DNA of 36,233 bases from Methylobacterium amylolyticum (GCF_030700245.1 NZ_JAUYZI010000053.1:1-36233); one strand, 5' to 3'. Positions 22,505 through 31,059 are shown, counted from the stretch's first letter. Made by a program: numbers and translations. The notes: generated by a model from the sequence alone, not told the origin.

Positions 22505-24733
22505 TCAGGAGATCGCCCGCGACGCCGCCGACGCGTCGCCGGTATCACCCGGCCCCTCCGCCTCGGGGCCCTGGAACCGCGCCGGCAGGGTCAGGGTGAA
22601 GGTCGTCCCCAGCGCCTCGCGGCTCTCCACGGCGACCGCGCCGCCGAGCATCTCGGCGAAGGCGCGGGTGATCGACAGGCCCAGCCCGGTGCCGCCGAAG
22701 CGCCGGGTGGTCGAGGCGTCGGCCTGGGTGAAGCGCTCGAACAGCCGACCGATCTGCTCCGGGCTCATGCCGATGCCGGTATCCGCCACCGTGAAGCGGA
22801 GCGTGTCGCCGTCGCGCCGGGCCGTCAGGGTGATGCGGCCGTCCTCGGTGAACTTGGCGGCGTTGCTGAGCAGGTTGATCAGGCACTGCCGCAGCTTGGT
22901 CACGTCGGTGTGGGCGCCGCCGAGATCGGCGGCGAGCGCCAGGCGCAGGGCGTTGCCCTTCTGCGCGACCAGCCCCTCGACGGTGGCCGCCACCTCGCGC
23001 ACCACCTCGGCCACGTCGAAATCCTCGGCGAAGATCTCGACCCGGTCGGCCTCGATCTTCGAGATGTCGAGCACGTCGTTGATCAGGCCGAGCAGGTGGC
23101 GGGCGTTGGCCTCGATCTTCTTCATGTCGGCGATCAGCGCCGCCTCGCCCAGATCCTCCAGCTCCTCCTGCACCATCTCGGAATAGCCGATCACCGCCGA
23201 GAGCGGGGTGCGCAGCTCGTGGCTCATGTTGGCCAGGAACTGGCTCTTGGCGGCGTTGGCGGCCTCGGCGGCCTCGCGCGCCGCCTGGATCGCCGCTTCC
23301 GCCTCCTTGCGCTCGGTGATGTCGGTGTGGGTGCCGACCCACTCGCGCAAGGTGCCGTCGGCCCCGGTGATCGGCACGGCGCGCACCGCCATGTGGCGGT
23401 AGGCCCCGGTCCGCTCGCGCAGGCGGTGCTCGGTGACGTAGGGCTCGCGGGTGGCGAGCGCCCGCACCCAGTCGGAGCGGGTCCGGGCCCGGTCCTCCGG
23501 GTGGACCGCGTCGAGGAAGCCGAGGCCGGCATAGGCCTTGTCGTCCTGGCCGGTGAAGCGCGTCCAGGCGCTCTGCCGGGCGTGCAGGCCGCCGTCGGGC
23601 GTGGCGGTCCAGACGATCGCCGCGCTCGCCTCCACGAGGGAGCGGAACCGCTCCTCGCTGCGCCGGGTCCGGTCCTCGGCGAGGTGGCGCAGGGTCTCGT
23701 CGAGCACCACGAGGCCGACGCCCTCCACCGCCTCGGTCCCCTCACCCGGGACGTCGCCGCCGCGCAGCGGGTAGAAGCTCATCGAGAAGTGGCGCACGCC
23801 GCCGGGCGCCGACGGGGTCGGCACCGCCACCGGCACGTCCGGGGTGACGAGGCCGGAATCGAGCGCCGCGGCGAGCTTCGGGCCCAGCGTCGCGCGCAGC
23901 GTCGGCAGCATCGCCCAGATCGGCGCGCCGACATCGGCACCGAAGCCGCGCTCGCTCATCGTGGCGAGCGCCCGGTTCATGTGGCGGATCGTCAGCGACC
24001 GGTCGAGGAAGCCGAGGCCGACCGGCGCGTTGGCGAGCACCCCGTCCAGCAGCCGCGACATCCGCAGGCCCTCCTGCCGCCGCACCAGGGCGAGGCGGGC
24101 GAGCAGGACGATCGCCGCCAGCGCGCAGGCGCCCGACAGCAGCGACAGGCCGAGGCTGCGCCACGCCTCGCGCGCGCCGAGCGCCTCCAGGTGCTGCGCG
24201 GTGGCGGCCTGGACGCGGACCGCCTCGGCCCGGATCGCGTCCATCAGGGCCTTGCCCTCGCCGGTGCGCACGAGGTCGACCGCCGGCTCGAAGCCGCGCT
24301 CGCGCCGCGCGGCCACGACCCGGGCGGCGAAGGCGCGCTTCTGCGCGATCAATTCGGCCAGCGACGGGGCGCCGGCCCGGGTCGGCTCCTGCACGGCGGA
24401 TCCCAGGGCCGCCAGCTCCGCGTCGATCCCGGCGAGGGACGCGGTGTAGGTCTCAAGGTAGGCCTCGCTGCCGACCAGCACGTAGCCGCGCTCGCCGGTC
24501 TCCACGTCCTTGACTTCCGACAGCAGCCGCTCGACCCCGGCCGCCGTGGCGTTGGCCCGGGCGGTGGCGGTCCGGTCCGCCTCGCCGGTGACGTAGTTGG
24601 CCGTGCCGGCGGCGAGCGAGACGGCCAGCAGCGCGAAGGCCGCGGGCGAGCCCATCGCCGCGGCCAGCGGGCGGGGCGTGCGCCAGTGCGGCCGGCGCAG
24701 CCGCAGGAACGAGGCCGGCCGCAGGCGGCTCAC
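22505..24733 (-). CDS. CHASE3/PAS sensor histidine kinase
   Basis: A 742-residue inner-membrane sensor kinase. In order: first membrane segment (about 30-48), a periplasmic CHASE3 domain with the DVETGERGYVLVGSEAYLE signature (about 75-95), a second membrane segment (about 194-215), a PAS-like region (about 228-345), a PAS/PAC domain (about 360-475), HisKA with H505 (MSHELRTPLSAVIGYSEM) and a HATPase with the N box (NLLSNAAKF) and G boxes (DTGIGM, GTGLGLSI). There is no receiver domain and no adjacent response regulator, so the partner is elsewhere. The GTG at 24733 overlaps the ZapE stop (GTGA), indicating coupling with the upstream gene. Confidence 0.9.
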   Translation of the reverse strand: MSRLRPASFLRLRRPHWRTPRPLAAAMGSPAAFALLAVSLAAGTANYVTGEADRTATARANATAAGVERLLSEVKDVETGERGYVLVGSEAYLETYTASLAGIDAELAALGSAVQEPTRAGAPSLAELIAQKRAFAARVVAARRERGFEPAVDLVRTGEGKALMDAIRAEAVRVQAATAQHLEALGAREAWRSLGLSLLSGACALAAIVLLARLALVRRQEGLRMSRLLDGVLANAPVGLGFLDRSLTIRHMNRALATMSERGFGADVGAPIWAMLPTLRATLGPKLAAALDSGLVTPDVPVAVPTPSAPGGVRHFSMSFYPLRGGDVPGEGTEAVEGVGLVVLDETLRHLAEDRTRRSEERFRSLVEASAAIVWTATPDGGLHARQSAWTRFTGQDDKAYAGLGFLDAVHPEDRARTRSDWVRALATREPYVTEHRLRERTGAYRHMAVRAVPITGADGTLREWVGTHTDITERKEAEAAIQAAREAAEAANAAKSQFLANMSHELRTPLSAVIGYSEMVQEELEDLGEAALIADMKKIEANARHLLGLINDVLDISKIEADRVEIFAEDFDVAEVVREVAATVEGLVAQKGNALRLALAADLGGAHTDVTKLRQCLINLLSNAAKFTEDGRITLTARRDGDTLRFTVADTGIGMSPEQIGRLFERFTQADASTTRRFGGTGLGLSITRAFAEMLGGAVAVESREALGTTFTLTLPARFQGPEAEGPGDTGDASAASRAIS

Positions 24734-25962
24734 GTCTCGACGAGCCCGGTGCTGGCGCCCGACGCCTCGGAGGTCGGACGACCGTGCGGCAGGCCGAGGT
24801 ACTCCGTCGAGCGCATCTCGATCAGCCGGGAGACCGTCCGGTCGAACTCGAACGCCTCGCGGCCGGTGGACGCCGTGTAGAGCGCGTTCGCCTCGGCCTC
24901 GGCGGACGCCACGAGCTTCACGTGCGCGTCGTAGAGGGTGTCGATCAGGGTGATGAAGCGCTTGGCCTCGTTGCGCTCGGCCTCGCCCAGCACCGGGATG
25001 CCGTCGAGGATGACGGTGTGGTAGGCGCGGGCCACCGCCATGTAGTCCGAGGCGCCGAGCGGCTGCCGGCACAGGTCGTCGAACGTGAACCGGGCGACGC
25101 CGGTCGCCGCCTCCGGCACGCTCACGTCGCGGCCGTGGACGCGCAGGGTGTCCGGCCGCCCCTTCGCCTTCCCGGTCAGCCCCTTGAAGGCCGCGTCGAG
25201 GGCCGCGCGGGCCGCCGCGTCCGCGGGCACGTGGTAGACCGCGGCGCCGCCGAGCTTCTCAAGCCGGAAATCGGTGCGGGCATCGAGCCGCAGCACATCG
25301 ACCCGTTCCTTCAGGAGGTCGACGAACGGCAGGAACAGCGCGCGGTTGAGGCCGCCCTCGTATAGCTTGTCGGGCTCGACGTTCGAGGTCGCCACCACCG
25401 TCACCCCGCGCCGGAACAGGTGGCTGAACAGGCGGCCGAGGATCATCGCGTCGGCGATGTCGGTGACCGTGAATTCGTCGAAGCAGAGCAGCGTCGCCTC
25501 GTCGGCGAGCGCGTCGGCCACCGGCCCGATCGGATCGTCGCCCTTCACCTCGCCGCGCTTGAGCGCCTGCCGGTAGGCGTGGATGCGCTCGTGCGCGTCG
25601 GCGAGGAAGCCGTGGAAGTGGACGCGGCGCTTCGGCCCCGGGGCGGCCTCGTGGAACAGGTCCATCAGCATCGTCTTGCCGCGGCCGACCGAGCCCCAGA
25701 TGTAGAGCCCCTTCGGTTGCTCGGGCTCGTCGCGGCGTCGGAACAGCCAGCCCAGCGCGCTGCCCTTGCTGGCGCGCCGGCGCCGTTCGAGGTCCTGGAT
25801 CAGCCGGTCGAGGGCGCGGACCAGCCGGATCTGGGCCGGGTCGCGCTCGATCGCTCCCGTAGCGACCAGCGTCTCGTAGCGGTCGTGGACGGGGCCCGGC
25901 GAGACGGCGCCCGCCCGCGCCTCGGGAGACGGGCTGCGCGCCGCCCCGGATGTGTGACTCAC
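24730..25962 (-). CDS. zapE: Cell division ATPase ZapE (AFG1-like)
   Basis: A 410-residue AFG1/ZapE ATPase with Walker A at residues 90-97 (GSVGRGKT), Walker B in LLCFDEF and sensor-1 region TSNVEPDKLYEGGLNR. In enterobacteria ZapE associates with the Z ring under stress; mitochondrial AFG1 homologues act in protein quality control. In alphaproteobacteria it is often near TCA-cycle genes, which are not visible here. The GTG start at 25962 is chosen as the first start near the conserved VHDRYETLVATGAIERDPAQ block. It is translationally coupled to the sensor kinase that follows. Confidence 0.9.
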   Translation of the reverse strand: MSHTSGAARSPSPEARAGAVSPGPVHDRYETLVATGAIERDPAQIRLVRALDRLIQDLERRRRASKGSALGWLFRRRDEPEQPKGLYIWGSVGRGKTMLMDLFHEAAPGPKRRVHFHGFLADAHERIHAYRQALKRGEVKGDDPIGPVADALADEATLLCFDEFTVTDIADAMILGRLFSHLFRRGVTVVATSNVEPDKLYEGGLNRALFLPFVDLLKERVDVLRLDARTDFRLEKLGGAAVYHVPADAAARAALDAAFKGLTGKAKGRPDTLRVHGRDVSVPEAATGVARFTFDDLCRQPLGASDYMAVARAYHTVILDGIPVLGEAERNEAKRFITLIDTLYDAHVKLVASAEAEANALYTASTGREAFEFDRTVSRLIEMRSTEYLGLPHGRPTSEASGASTGLVET

Positions 25963-26153
25963 CGCCCCGGTCCCCCGCCGATCGTTGCCGCGGCGGCGTC
26001 CGCCCGCGAGTCCCGCGCCGGCCGAACGCCGCCGCGGGCTCCCACCCTGTGCCGCGCCGGCCGCGTCCAGATCAAGTCCGGGACGGGACAGAGGGGCGCG
26101 GGCCGTCCCATCCGCCGCGCGCATGGCAGACTGCCCACCAACGGCCTCAGTCA

Positions 26154-26171
26154 TTTTGCTGCATTGCACAA
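26154..26171. promoter_or_regulatory. Possible PhaR-type operator
   Basis: TTTTGCTGCATTGCACAA contains CTGC-N3-GCA, close to the CTGC-N3/4-GCAG sites bound by PhaR in polyhydroxyalkanoate-storing alphaproteobacteria. It stands out as an A/T-rich patch in the 314-base gap between divergent zapE and the GNAT gene (25963-26276), about 105 bases upstream of the GNAT start. Nothing else is evident in that gap. The match is short and incomplete. Confidence 0.25.
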
Positions 26172-26276
26172 CGTCGCCCGGGATGCGAGATGAAGCTCAG
26201 CCTTTCGGCAGGCAGCCTTTTCGGGAGGAACGTCCGGATCCCCGAGCGCCCACGCGCTCAGAACCGGAGACCGAAC

Positions 26277-26891
26277 ATGGCCGTTCCAGACCACGCCGGT
26301 CCGGACGACGGGCGCGCCGCGCCCACCGTCCGGCGCCTGTGGCGGGGCGACGGCGACGCCGTCCTCGCCTATTTCAGACGCCTCGACCCGGACACGCGGG
26401 CCAACCGCTTCATGGGCAGCGTCAGCGACGCGGGCGTCGCCGCCTACGCCGCGCAGGCGCTCGCCGCCGACGGGGTCGTCTACGGCGCCTTCGTCGCCGG
26501 GGTGCTGCGCGGGCTCGGCGAGCTGCGCCCGGCCGGGCCCTGCCTGTCGCGCTACGTCCTCGGCCCGCGGGCGGAGGCCGCCTTCGCGGTCGAGCGGGCC
26601 TACCGCCGCCGCGGCCTCGGCGCGGTCCTGTTCGCGCGCATCGCCCGGGCGGCGCGCAGCCGGTGCGTCACCGACCTGCACGTGCGCTGCTTCTCCCAGA
26701 ACGGGCCGATGATCCGCCTCGCCGCCCGGCACGGGGCCGATCTCAGCCGCGACGGGATGGAGGCGGACGGCGCGGTCCATCTCGACCGGGCGACCCCGGT
26801 CTCGCTCTGGTACGAGACCGTCGCCGAGGCGTTCGACTTCACCCTCGCCGTGTCCCTGCCGGGGCATGGGCCGGTGCCGAGCGCGGCCTGA
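26277..26891 (+). CDS. GNAT-family N-acetyltransferase
   Basis: A 204-residue GNAT protein. The acetyl-CoA binding region is seen as VERAYRRRGLGAVLFARIAR (about residues 102-121), with the V-x-x-xxRxxGxG/A pattern. The N-terminal part (VRRLWRGDGDAVLAYFRRLD, then RFMGSVSD) resembles GNAT modules found in larger PatZ-type proteins, so a protein or small-amine substrate is possible but unproven. ATG 26277 follows GGAGA by seven bases; the frame is open further upstream but poorly supported. Alone on this strand. Confidence 0.85.
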   Translation: MAVPDHAGPDDGRAAPTVRRLWRGDGDAVLAYFRRLDPDTRANRFMGSVSDAGVAAYAAQALAADGVVYGAFVAGVLRGLGELRPAGPCLSRYVLGPRAEAAFAVERAYRRRGLGAVLFARIARAARSRCVTDLHVRCFSQNGPMIRLAARHGADLSRDGMEADGAVHLDRATPVSLWYETVAEAFDFTLAVSLPGHGPVPSAA

Positions 26892-26963
26892 GGCGCGGCT
26901 CCAAGCCCTCGTTCCGACACGCTCTCTTGCGCCGAACCGGCGGCCACGCCGGCGGAGAGCGCC

Positions 26964-27758
26964 CTACCCCGCCGGGTCGCCGACGAGGGCGAAGGTCAGC
27001 AGGTCGACGGCTGCGGCGCCGCCGCGCAGCAGCGCCCGGGCCGCGGCGTTGCCGGTGGCCCCGGTGGTGGTCACGTCGTCCACGAGCAGCACCCGGCGGC
27101 CGGCGATCCGGTGCGCCTCGGCCGCCGGCACCCGGAAGGCGCCGCTCAGGTTCTCGGCGCGGCCCGCCCGGGTCAGCCCGACCTGGGATCGGGTGGCGCG
27201 GATCCGGGCGAGCGCCCAGGGCTCGAACGGCAGGCCCGCCCCGGCCGCGAGCGGGCGGGCGAGCAGGGCGGCCTGGTTGAAGCGGCGGCGCCACAGGCGC
27301 CAGCGGTGCAGGGGCACCGGCACGACGCACGCGGCCTCGGCGATCAGCTCCCGGCCGCTCGCCGCCATCATCCGGGCCATCGGGCCGGCGAGGTCGAGGC
27401 GGTCCTCGTATTTCAGGCGGTGGACGAGGCGGCGGGCCACGTCGTCGTAGAGCGCCACCGCCCGCGCCCGCTCGAACACCGGCGGATCGGCGATCGCCCG
27501 CGGCGACAGCAGCGCCCCGACGCCGAGATCGACGGCGAACGGCGTGCCGTAGCGGCGGCACAGGGGCTCCTCGATCAGCCGCAGGCCCGACCAGCAGGCG
27601 GGGCACAGGGCGCCGGGATCGGCGGTGGCGGCGCCGCAGCCGGCGCAGGTCGGCGAATAGATGAGCGCCAGGGCCCCGCGCGGCAGCGCGCGCAGGGCCC
27701 GGGTCGCGGTTCGCAGGAGGCGGCCCCGGCCGCGCTCCTCGTGCGGGCCCGGCGTCAG
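26964..27758 (-). CDS. comF: ComF-family phosphoribosyltransferase, start codon non-canonical
   Basis: A ComF/GntX protein: an N-terminal four-cysteine zinc motif (TCAGCG ... LCPAC, encoded at about 27594-27655), then a phosphoribosyltransferase domain with VVPVPLHRWRLWRRRFNQA and the PRPP loop VLLVDDVTTTGAT. The family is tied to DNA uptake or DNA-repair-linked processes. No ATG, GTG or TTG occurs in frame before the zinc motif. The first GTG (27479) would remove the zinc motif and about 90 residues. A CTG at 27758, overlapping the stop of the upstream gene as CTGA, gives the normal length of about 264 residues, so I extend to it with low certainty. Confidence 0.8.
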   Translation of the reverse strand: MTPGPHEERGRGRLLRTATRALRALPRGALALIYSPTCAGCGAATADPGALCPACWSGLRLIEEPLCRRYGTPFAVDLGVGALLSPRAIADPPVFERARAVALYDDVARRLVHRLKYEDRLDLAGPMARMMAASGRELIAEAACVVPVPLHRWRLWRRRFNQAALLARPLAAGAGLPFEPWALARIRATRSQVGLTRAGRAENLSGAFRVPAAEAHRIAGRRVLLVDDVTTTGATGNAAARALLRGGAAAVDLLTFALVGDPAG

Positions 27759-27985
27759 CGCGCCGAGACGGGGCGTGTGCCCTGGTCCATCTGCCGCGCC
27801 CGGGCGTTCGCCCGGTGGCGGCCGATGGCGCAGCCCGCGGCGGCCCCGAGCAGGCCGTGGTGGCCGGCGTAGTGCCCGGCGACGCCGCCGACGATCGCGC
27901 CCTTGATGCAGCCCTTCGCCTCGGCGCCGCCCGCGGCGGTGAGGGCGGCGAGCGCCACGGCAGTACCCACGATCAGCCGCTTCAT
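27755..27985 (-). CDS. Small exported glycine-rich protein
   Basis: A 76-residue protein with a signal peptide (KRLIVGTAVALAALTAAGGAEA) and a short glycine-zipper-like mature part (GAIVGGVAGHYAGHHGLLGAAA). Proteins like this are common in alphaproteobacteria and probably associate with the envelope; function unknown. ATG 27985 has AGGAGA eight bases upstream. Its stop overlaps the presumed CTG start of comF by four bases. Confidence 0.75.
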   Translation of the reverse strand: MKRLIVGTAVALAALTAAGGAEAKGCIKGAIVGGVAGHYAGHHGLLGAAAGCAIGRHRANARARQMDQGTRPVSAR

Positions 27986-28139
27986 CCCGAACTCTCCTGT
28001 GTCAAATGATCTCGGCCCGGTAGCCGTCCGCGACAGGAACGGCGCGAGCGCGGCCGCGTTCCGTGCCTCCCGCGCACGTGCGCGTGATCGCGTCGCCGGT
28101 GCTGGCGGTCGGCCCCCCGGCGCGCCATGTGCGGGGCGG

Positions 28140-29027
28140 ATGAGCACGCCGCCCCCCCTGTTCGACACCGCCCTGATTCGACGCCGCCTCGCCCGGGCGC
28201 GCGCCGACGGCTATGCCGGCTTCCTGCTGGACCGCCTCGCGGAGGATCTCGACGACCGCCTCGGCGCCGTGCTGCGCCCGTTCGGGTCGATCCTCGATCT
28301 CGGCACGCCGACCGACGCGGCGGCGCGGGTGCTCGCCGGGCGCTATCCGGAGGCGCGACGCTTGCGCCTCGCGCCGCTGCCGGAGGCGGGCGGGGGCGTC
28401 GCGGTGGCCGATCCCGAGGTCCTGCCGGTCGGGCCGGGCCGCCTCGACCTGTGCGTGTCGCTGCTGGCGCTGCACGCCGTCAACGACCTGCCGGGGACGA
28501 TGGTGCAGATCCGCCGGGCCCTGCGACCGGACGGGCTGTTCGTCGGCTGCCTGCTCGGCGGGGCGAGCCTCACCGAGCTGCGTCAGTGCCTCGTCCAGGC
28601 CGAGAGCGAGGTCGAGGGCGGCGTCAGCCCGCGGGTGGCGCCGTTCGCGGCCGTGCGCGAGGCCGGGGGGCTGCTCCAGCGGGCGGGCTTCGCCCTGCCG
28701 GTGGCCGACACCGATACCCTGACGGTGCGCTACGCCGACGCCTTCGGGCTGATGCGCGACCTGCGGGCGATGGGCCTGACCAACGCGCTCGCCGAGCGCC
28801 GCCGCGCCCCGACGCGGCGGGCGACGCTGCTGCGTGCGGCCGCCCTCTACGCCGAGCGGTTCGCCGATCCGGACGGCCGGGTGCGGGCGACCTTCGAGGT
28901 GCTGTGGCTGTCGGGATGGACCCCGCACGAGAGCCAGCAGAAGCCGTTGCGGCCCGGCAGCGCCACGACCCGCCTCGCCGACGCCCTGGGCACGATCGAG
29001 CTGAAGCCGGACGGCGAGACCCCGTGA
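28140..29027 (+). CDS. NDUFAF5-like SAM-dependent methyltransferase-fold protein
   Basis: A 295-residue class I methyltransferase-fold protein. The N-terminus (PPPLFDTALIRRRLARARADGY) and the DDRLGAVLRPFG block match bacterial homologues of NDUFAF5, a complex I assembly factor that hydroxylates an arginine of the NDUFS7 subunit. In alphaproteobacteria this gene typically lies beside comF, as here. Motif I reads LDLGTPTDAAAR and lacks the usual glycine-rich GxG, so SAM binding may differ. ATG 28140 is used; upstream open frame is not conserved-looking. DUF427 follows by 15 bases. Confidence 0.8.
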   Translation: MSTPPPLFDTALIRRRLARARADGYAGFLLDRLAEDLDDRLGAVLRPFGSILDLGTPTDAAARVLAGRYPEARRLRLAPLPEAGGGVAVADPEVLPVGPGRLDLCVSLLALHAVNDLPGTMVQIRRALRPDGLFVGCLLGGASLTELRQCLVQAESEVEGGVSPRVAPFAAVREAGGLLQRAGFALPVADTDTLTVRYADAFGLMRDLRAMGLTNALAERRRAPTRRATLLRAAALYAERFADPDGRVRATFEVLWLSGWTPHESQQKPLRPGSATTRLADALGTIELKPDGETP

Positions 29028-29042
29028 CGATGGAGAGACCCC

Positions 29043-29402
29043 ATGAAGATCCCGGGCCCCGATCATCCGATCACGATCGCGCCGCAGCCCGGCCGCGTGC
29101 GGGTGATGCTCGCGGGCGTCGCGGTGGCCGAGACGGAGCGCGCCCTGCGCCTGGAGGAGGCCGGCTACCCGGCGGTGCTGTACATCCCGCGCGCCGACAT
29201 CCGGCCCGAGTGCTTCGTCCCGTCGCGCCGCACCAGCCACTGCCCGTACAAGGGCGACGCGCGCTACGACGACCTCGTGGTCGGCGCGACCCGGCGGGCG
29301 GACGCGGTCTGGGCCTACGACGACCCCTACCCCGCGGTCGCGGCGATCCGCGACCACGTCGCCTTCTATCCCGACCGGGTCGACGCGATCGCGGTGAGCT
29401 GA
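29043..29402 (+). CDS. DUF427 domain protein
   Basis: A 119-residue single DUF427 domain. The family pattern is visible: an RVRVMLAGVAVAETERALRL strand region, then VLYIPRADIRPECF, the SHCPYKGDARY motif and the C-terminal HVAFYPDRVDAIAV. The fold is beta-rich and its function is unknown. It lies 15 bases after the methyltransferase-like gene and is probably in the same transcript. It converges on the DUF6880 gene with a strong hairpin between. Confidence 0.88.
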   Translation: MKIPGPDHPITIAPQPGRVRVMLAGVAVAETERALRLEEAGYPAVLYIPRADIRPECFVPSRRTSHCPYKGDARYDDLVVGATRRADAVWAYDDPYPAVAAIRDHVAFYPDRVDAIAVS

Positions 29403-29410
29403 CGGGGTGG

Positions 29411-29437
29411 GACGGGCCCGATCGAACGGGACCCGTC
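29411..29437. terminator. Hairpin between convergent genes
   Basis: GACGGGCCCG, loop ATCGAA, CGGG-A-CCCGTC: a ten-base-pair stem with one bulged A, placed between the DUF427 stop and the DUF6880 stop. There is no long T-run, so it may be a weak or Rho-assisted bidirectional terminator. Confidence 0.45.
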
Positions 29438-29439
29438 GT

Positions 29440-31008
29440 TCAATCCCGGATCAACCCCCAGAAGGCGTGCTTGCGCCCATGCGCCTGCCGGAGCGCCGCG
29501 CGGTACGCGTCCGGCTCCGGCATCACCGCGCCCGGCTCCAGCCGCGCGGCCAGCGCGTCGAGTTCGAGCCAGTAGCGCGCCGCGTGGGCGTAGGCGCCGC
29601 TGTGGCCCGCGCGCAGGATCTCGTCGAGGAGCCGCCGGTAGAGGAGCGTGGCCGCGACCGGGTGGTCCTGGGCCAGGGCGTCGGCGGCGGGCGCGAGGAC
29701 CGGATAGTGCTCGCCCCGCCACGCCCCGGCCCGCTCCCGCACGAGGCGGGCGGCGCGGGCGAGGTCGGGCCACGCGACGAGGAAGTGCAGCGCCCGGTGC
29801 GGATCGGGGAAGGCGGCGACGTGGTCGAGGGCGCGGGCGAGCGCCTCGTCGTCCTCGAAATCGGGGAGCTTGGCGAGGTGGGCCCGCAGCATCGGCGCGT
29901 CGAGCTCCGTCTCGAACCGGGCCCAGCGCAGGGCCTGCGCCTCGGAGCCTCGCCCGAGCGCGTCGAGGATCTCGATCTCCAGGCCCAGCCGCTCGCGCTC
30001 GCGGCCGCCCCGGTCGAGGCCGGCGACGAGGTCGCCGCGGGTGAGGATCCGGGCGCCGCCCTCGGCCGGCCGCCGCACCCAGTCCAGGGCCTCCGCCGCC
30101 CGTCCGGCCGCCAGGAGCCGGCGGGCGACCGCGGCGCCGTCGGGCTCGGACCCGCACGCCCGCCCGAGGGCGATGAAGGCGTCGGCGTCGCCCCGGCGGT
30201 CGGCCACCGCCTGGCGCAGCCGCAGGATCCGGGCGCGCCGCGCGTCGGTGCCCAAGCCCGACCCGGAGCGCGCTCCTCCCGTCGCCGACGTCGCCGCCTC
30301 CGCGAGCGCCGCGTCGAGCGTGGCCAGGGCCGCGTCCGCGAGACCCGGGATCAGGTCGCCCAGCAGGCCGCCGAGCGGCCCGAACGGGTCGGCCGCCACG
30401 CTCGGAACGAGGCTCGCCGCGAAGCCGCCCGCTTCCGCCGGGGGCAGCGCGGCGGCGATCTCCACCAGCGCCTCCCCGGCCCGCTCGTAGATGCCCTGAA
30501 CCGCGCCCGAGGCGTCGTCGACCCGATTGAGCACGGCGTCGGCGCCGCCGAGGAAGCGCCGCAGCCGCGCGAGGGCGGCGTCCGGATCGAGCGGGCGCAG
30601 TTCCTTGAGGATCACCGTGACGGTGGCGTCGAGGTCGGCGGCGAAGGCGCGGCGCTTCTGCCAGTCGATGTAGCCGTGCGCGCTCTCCAGTGCGGCGAGA
30701 CGCCGGTCGACCATCGCCGCGACGGCGTCCGGTCCCTGGAGGGCGGTGAGCGCCGCGGTGACCAGCTTGCGGAAGGCGGGGTTGCGCGCGGTCTCGCCGA
30801 GGATCAGGTCGATCAGACGGTCCGGCCCGAGCGCCGCCAGGGTCTCCGGCGACGGCGTCGTGCGCCGGGCGCCCTTCGGCCGCGCGGGCGCTCCGGGCTT
30901 GAGCGCCTTGGCCTTGGGCGCCTTGGCCTTCCGCGCTCCGGCCTTGGATTTGCGCGGTGTCACCGCTCCGGTCTCAGCGCCTGTCCCGGCCATGATCGGA
31001 TCGAACAT
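29440..31008 (-). CDS. DUF6880 family protein
   Basis: A 522-residue mostly helical protein matching DUF6880, a conserved alphaproteobacterial family of unknown function. The first 50 residues are a Lys/Ala/Pro-rich tail (KSKAGARKAKAPKAKALKPG), histone H1-like in composition and possibly nucleic-acid binding. After it come repeated helical units, probably HEAT/TPR-like, and the C-terminal KHAFWGLIRD motif typical of the family. A 15-bp direct duplication places two in-frame ATG codons (31008 and 30993) within the same context; either could be the start. No neighbour suggests a pathway. Confidence 0.75.
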   Translation of the reverse strand: MFDPIMAGTGAETGAVTPRKSKAGARKAKAPKAKALKPGAPARPKGARRTTPSPETLAALGPDRLIDLILGETARNPAFRKLVTAALTALQGPDAVAAMVDRRLAALESAHGYIDWQKRRAFAADLDATVTVILKELRPLDPDAALARLRRFLGGADAVLNRVDDASGAVQGIYERAGEALVEIAAALPPAEAGGFAASLVPSVAADPFGPLGGLLGDLIPGLADAALATLDAALAEAATSATGGARSGSGLGTDARRARILRLRQAVADRRGDADAFIALGRACGSEPDGAAVARRLLAAGRAAEALDWVRRPAEGGARILTRGDLVAGLDRGGRERERLGLEIEILDALGRGSEAQALRWARFETELDAPMLRAHLAKLPDFEDDEALARALDHVAAFPDPHRALHFLVAWPDLARAARLVRERAGAWRGEHYPVLAPAADALAQDHPVAATLLYRRLLDEILRAGHSGAYAHAARYWLELDALAARLEPGAVMPEPDAYRAALRQAHGRKHAFWGLIRD

Positions 31009-31020
31009 GATCGGATCGAA
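30991..31020 (-). repeat. 15-bp duplication containing the start codon
   Basis: CATGATCGGATCGAA occurs at 30991-31005 and again at 31006-31020. Each copy carries an in-frame ATG for the minus-strand DUF6880 gene, so the duplication created a second start five codons away. Confidence 0.9.
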
Positions 31021-31059
31021 CCCCCGTCACGGCCCGGACCGGCCGGGTCCCCAAGACAA

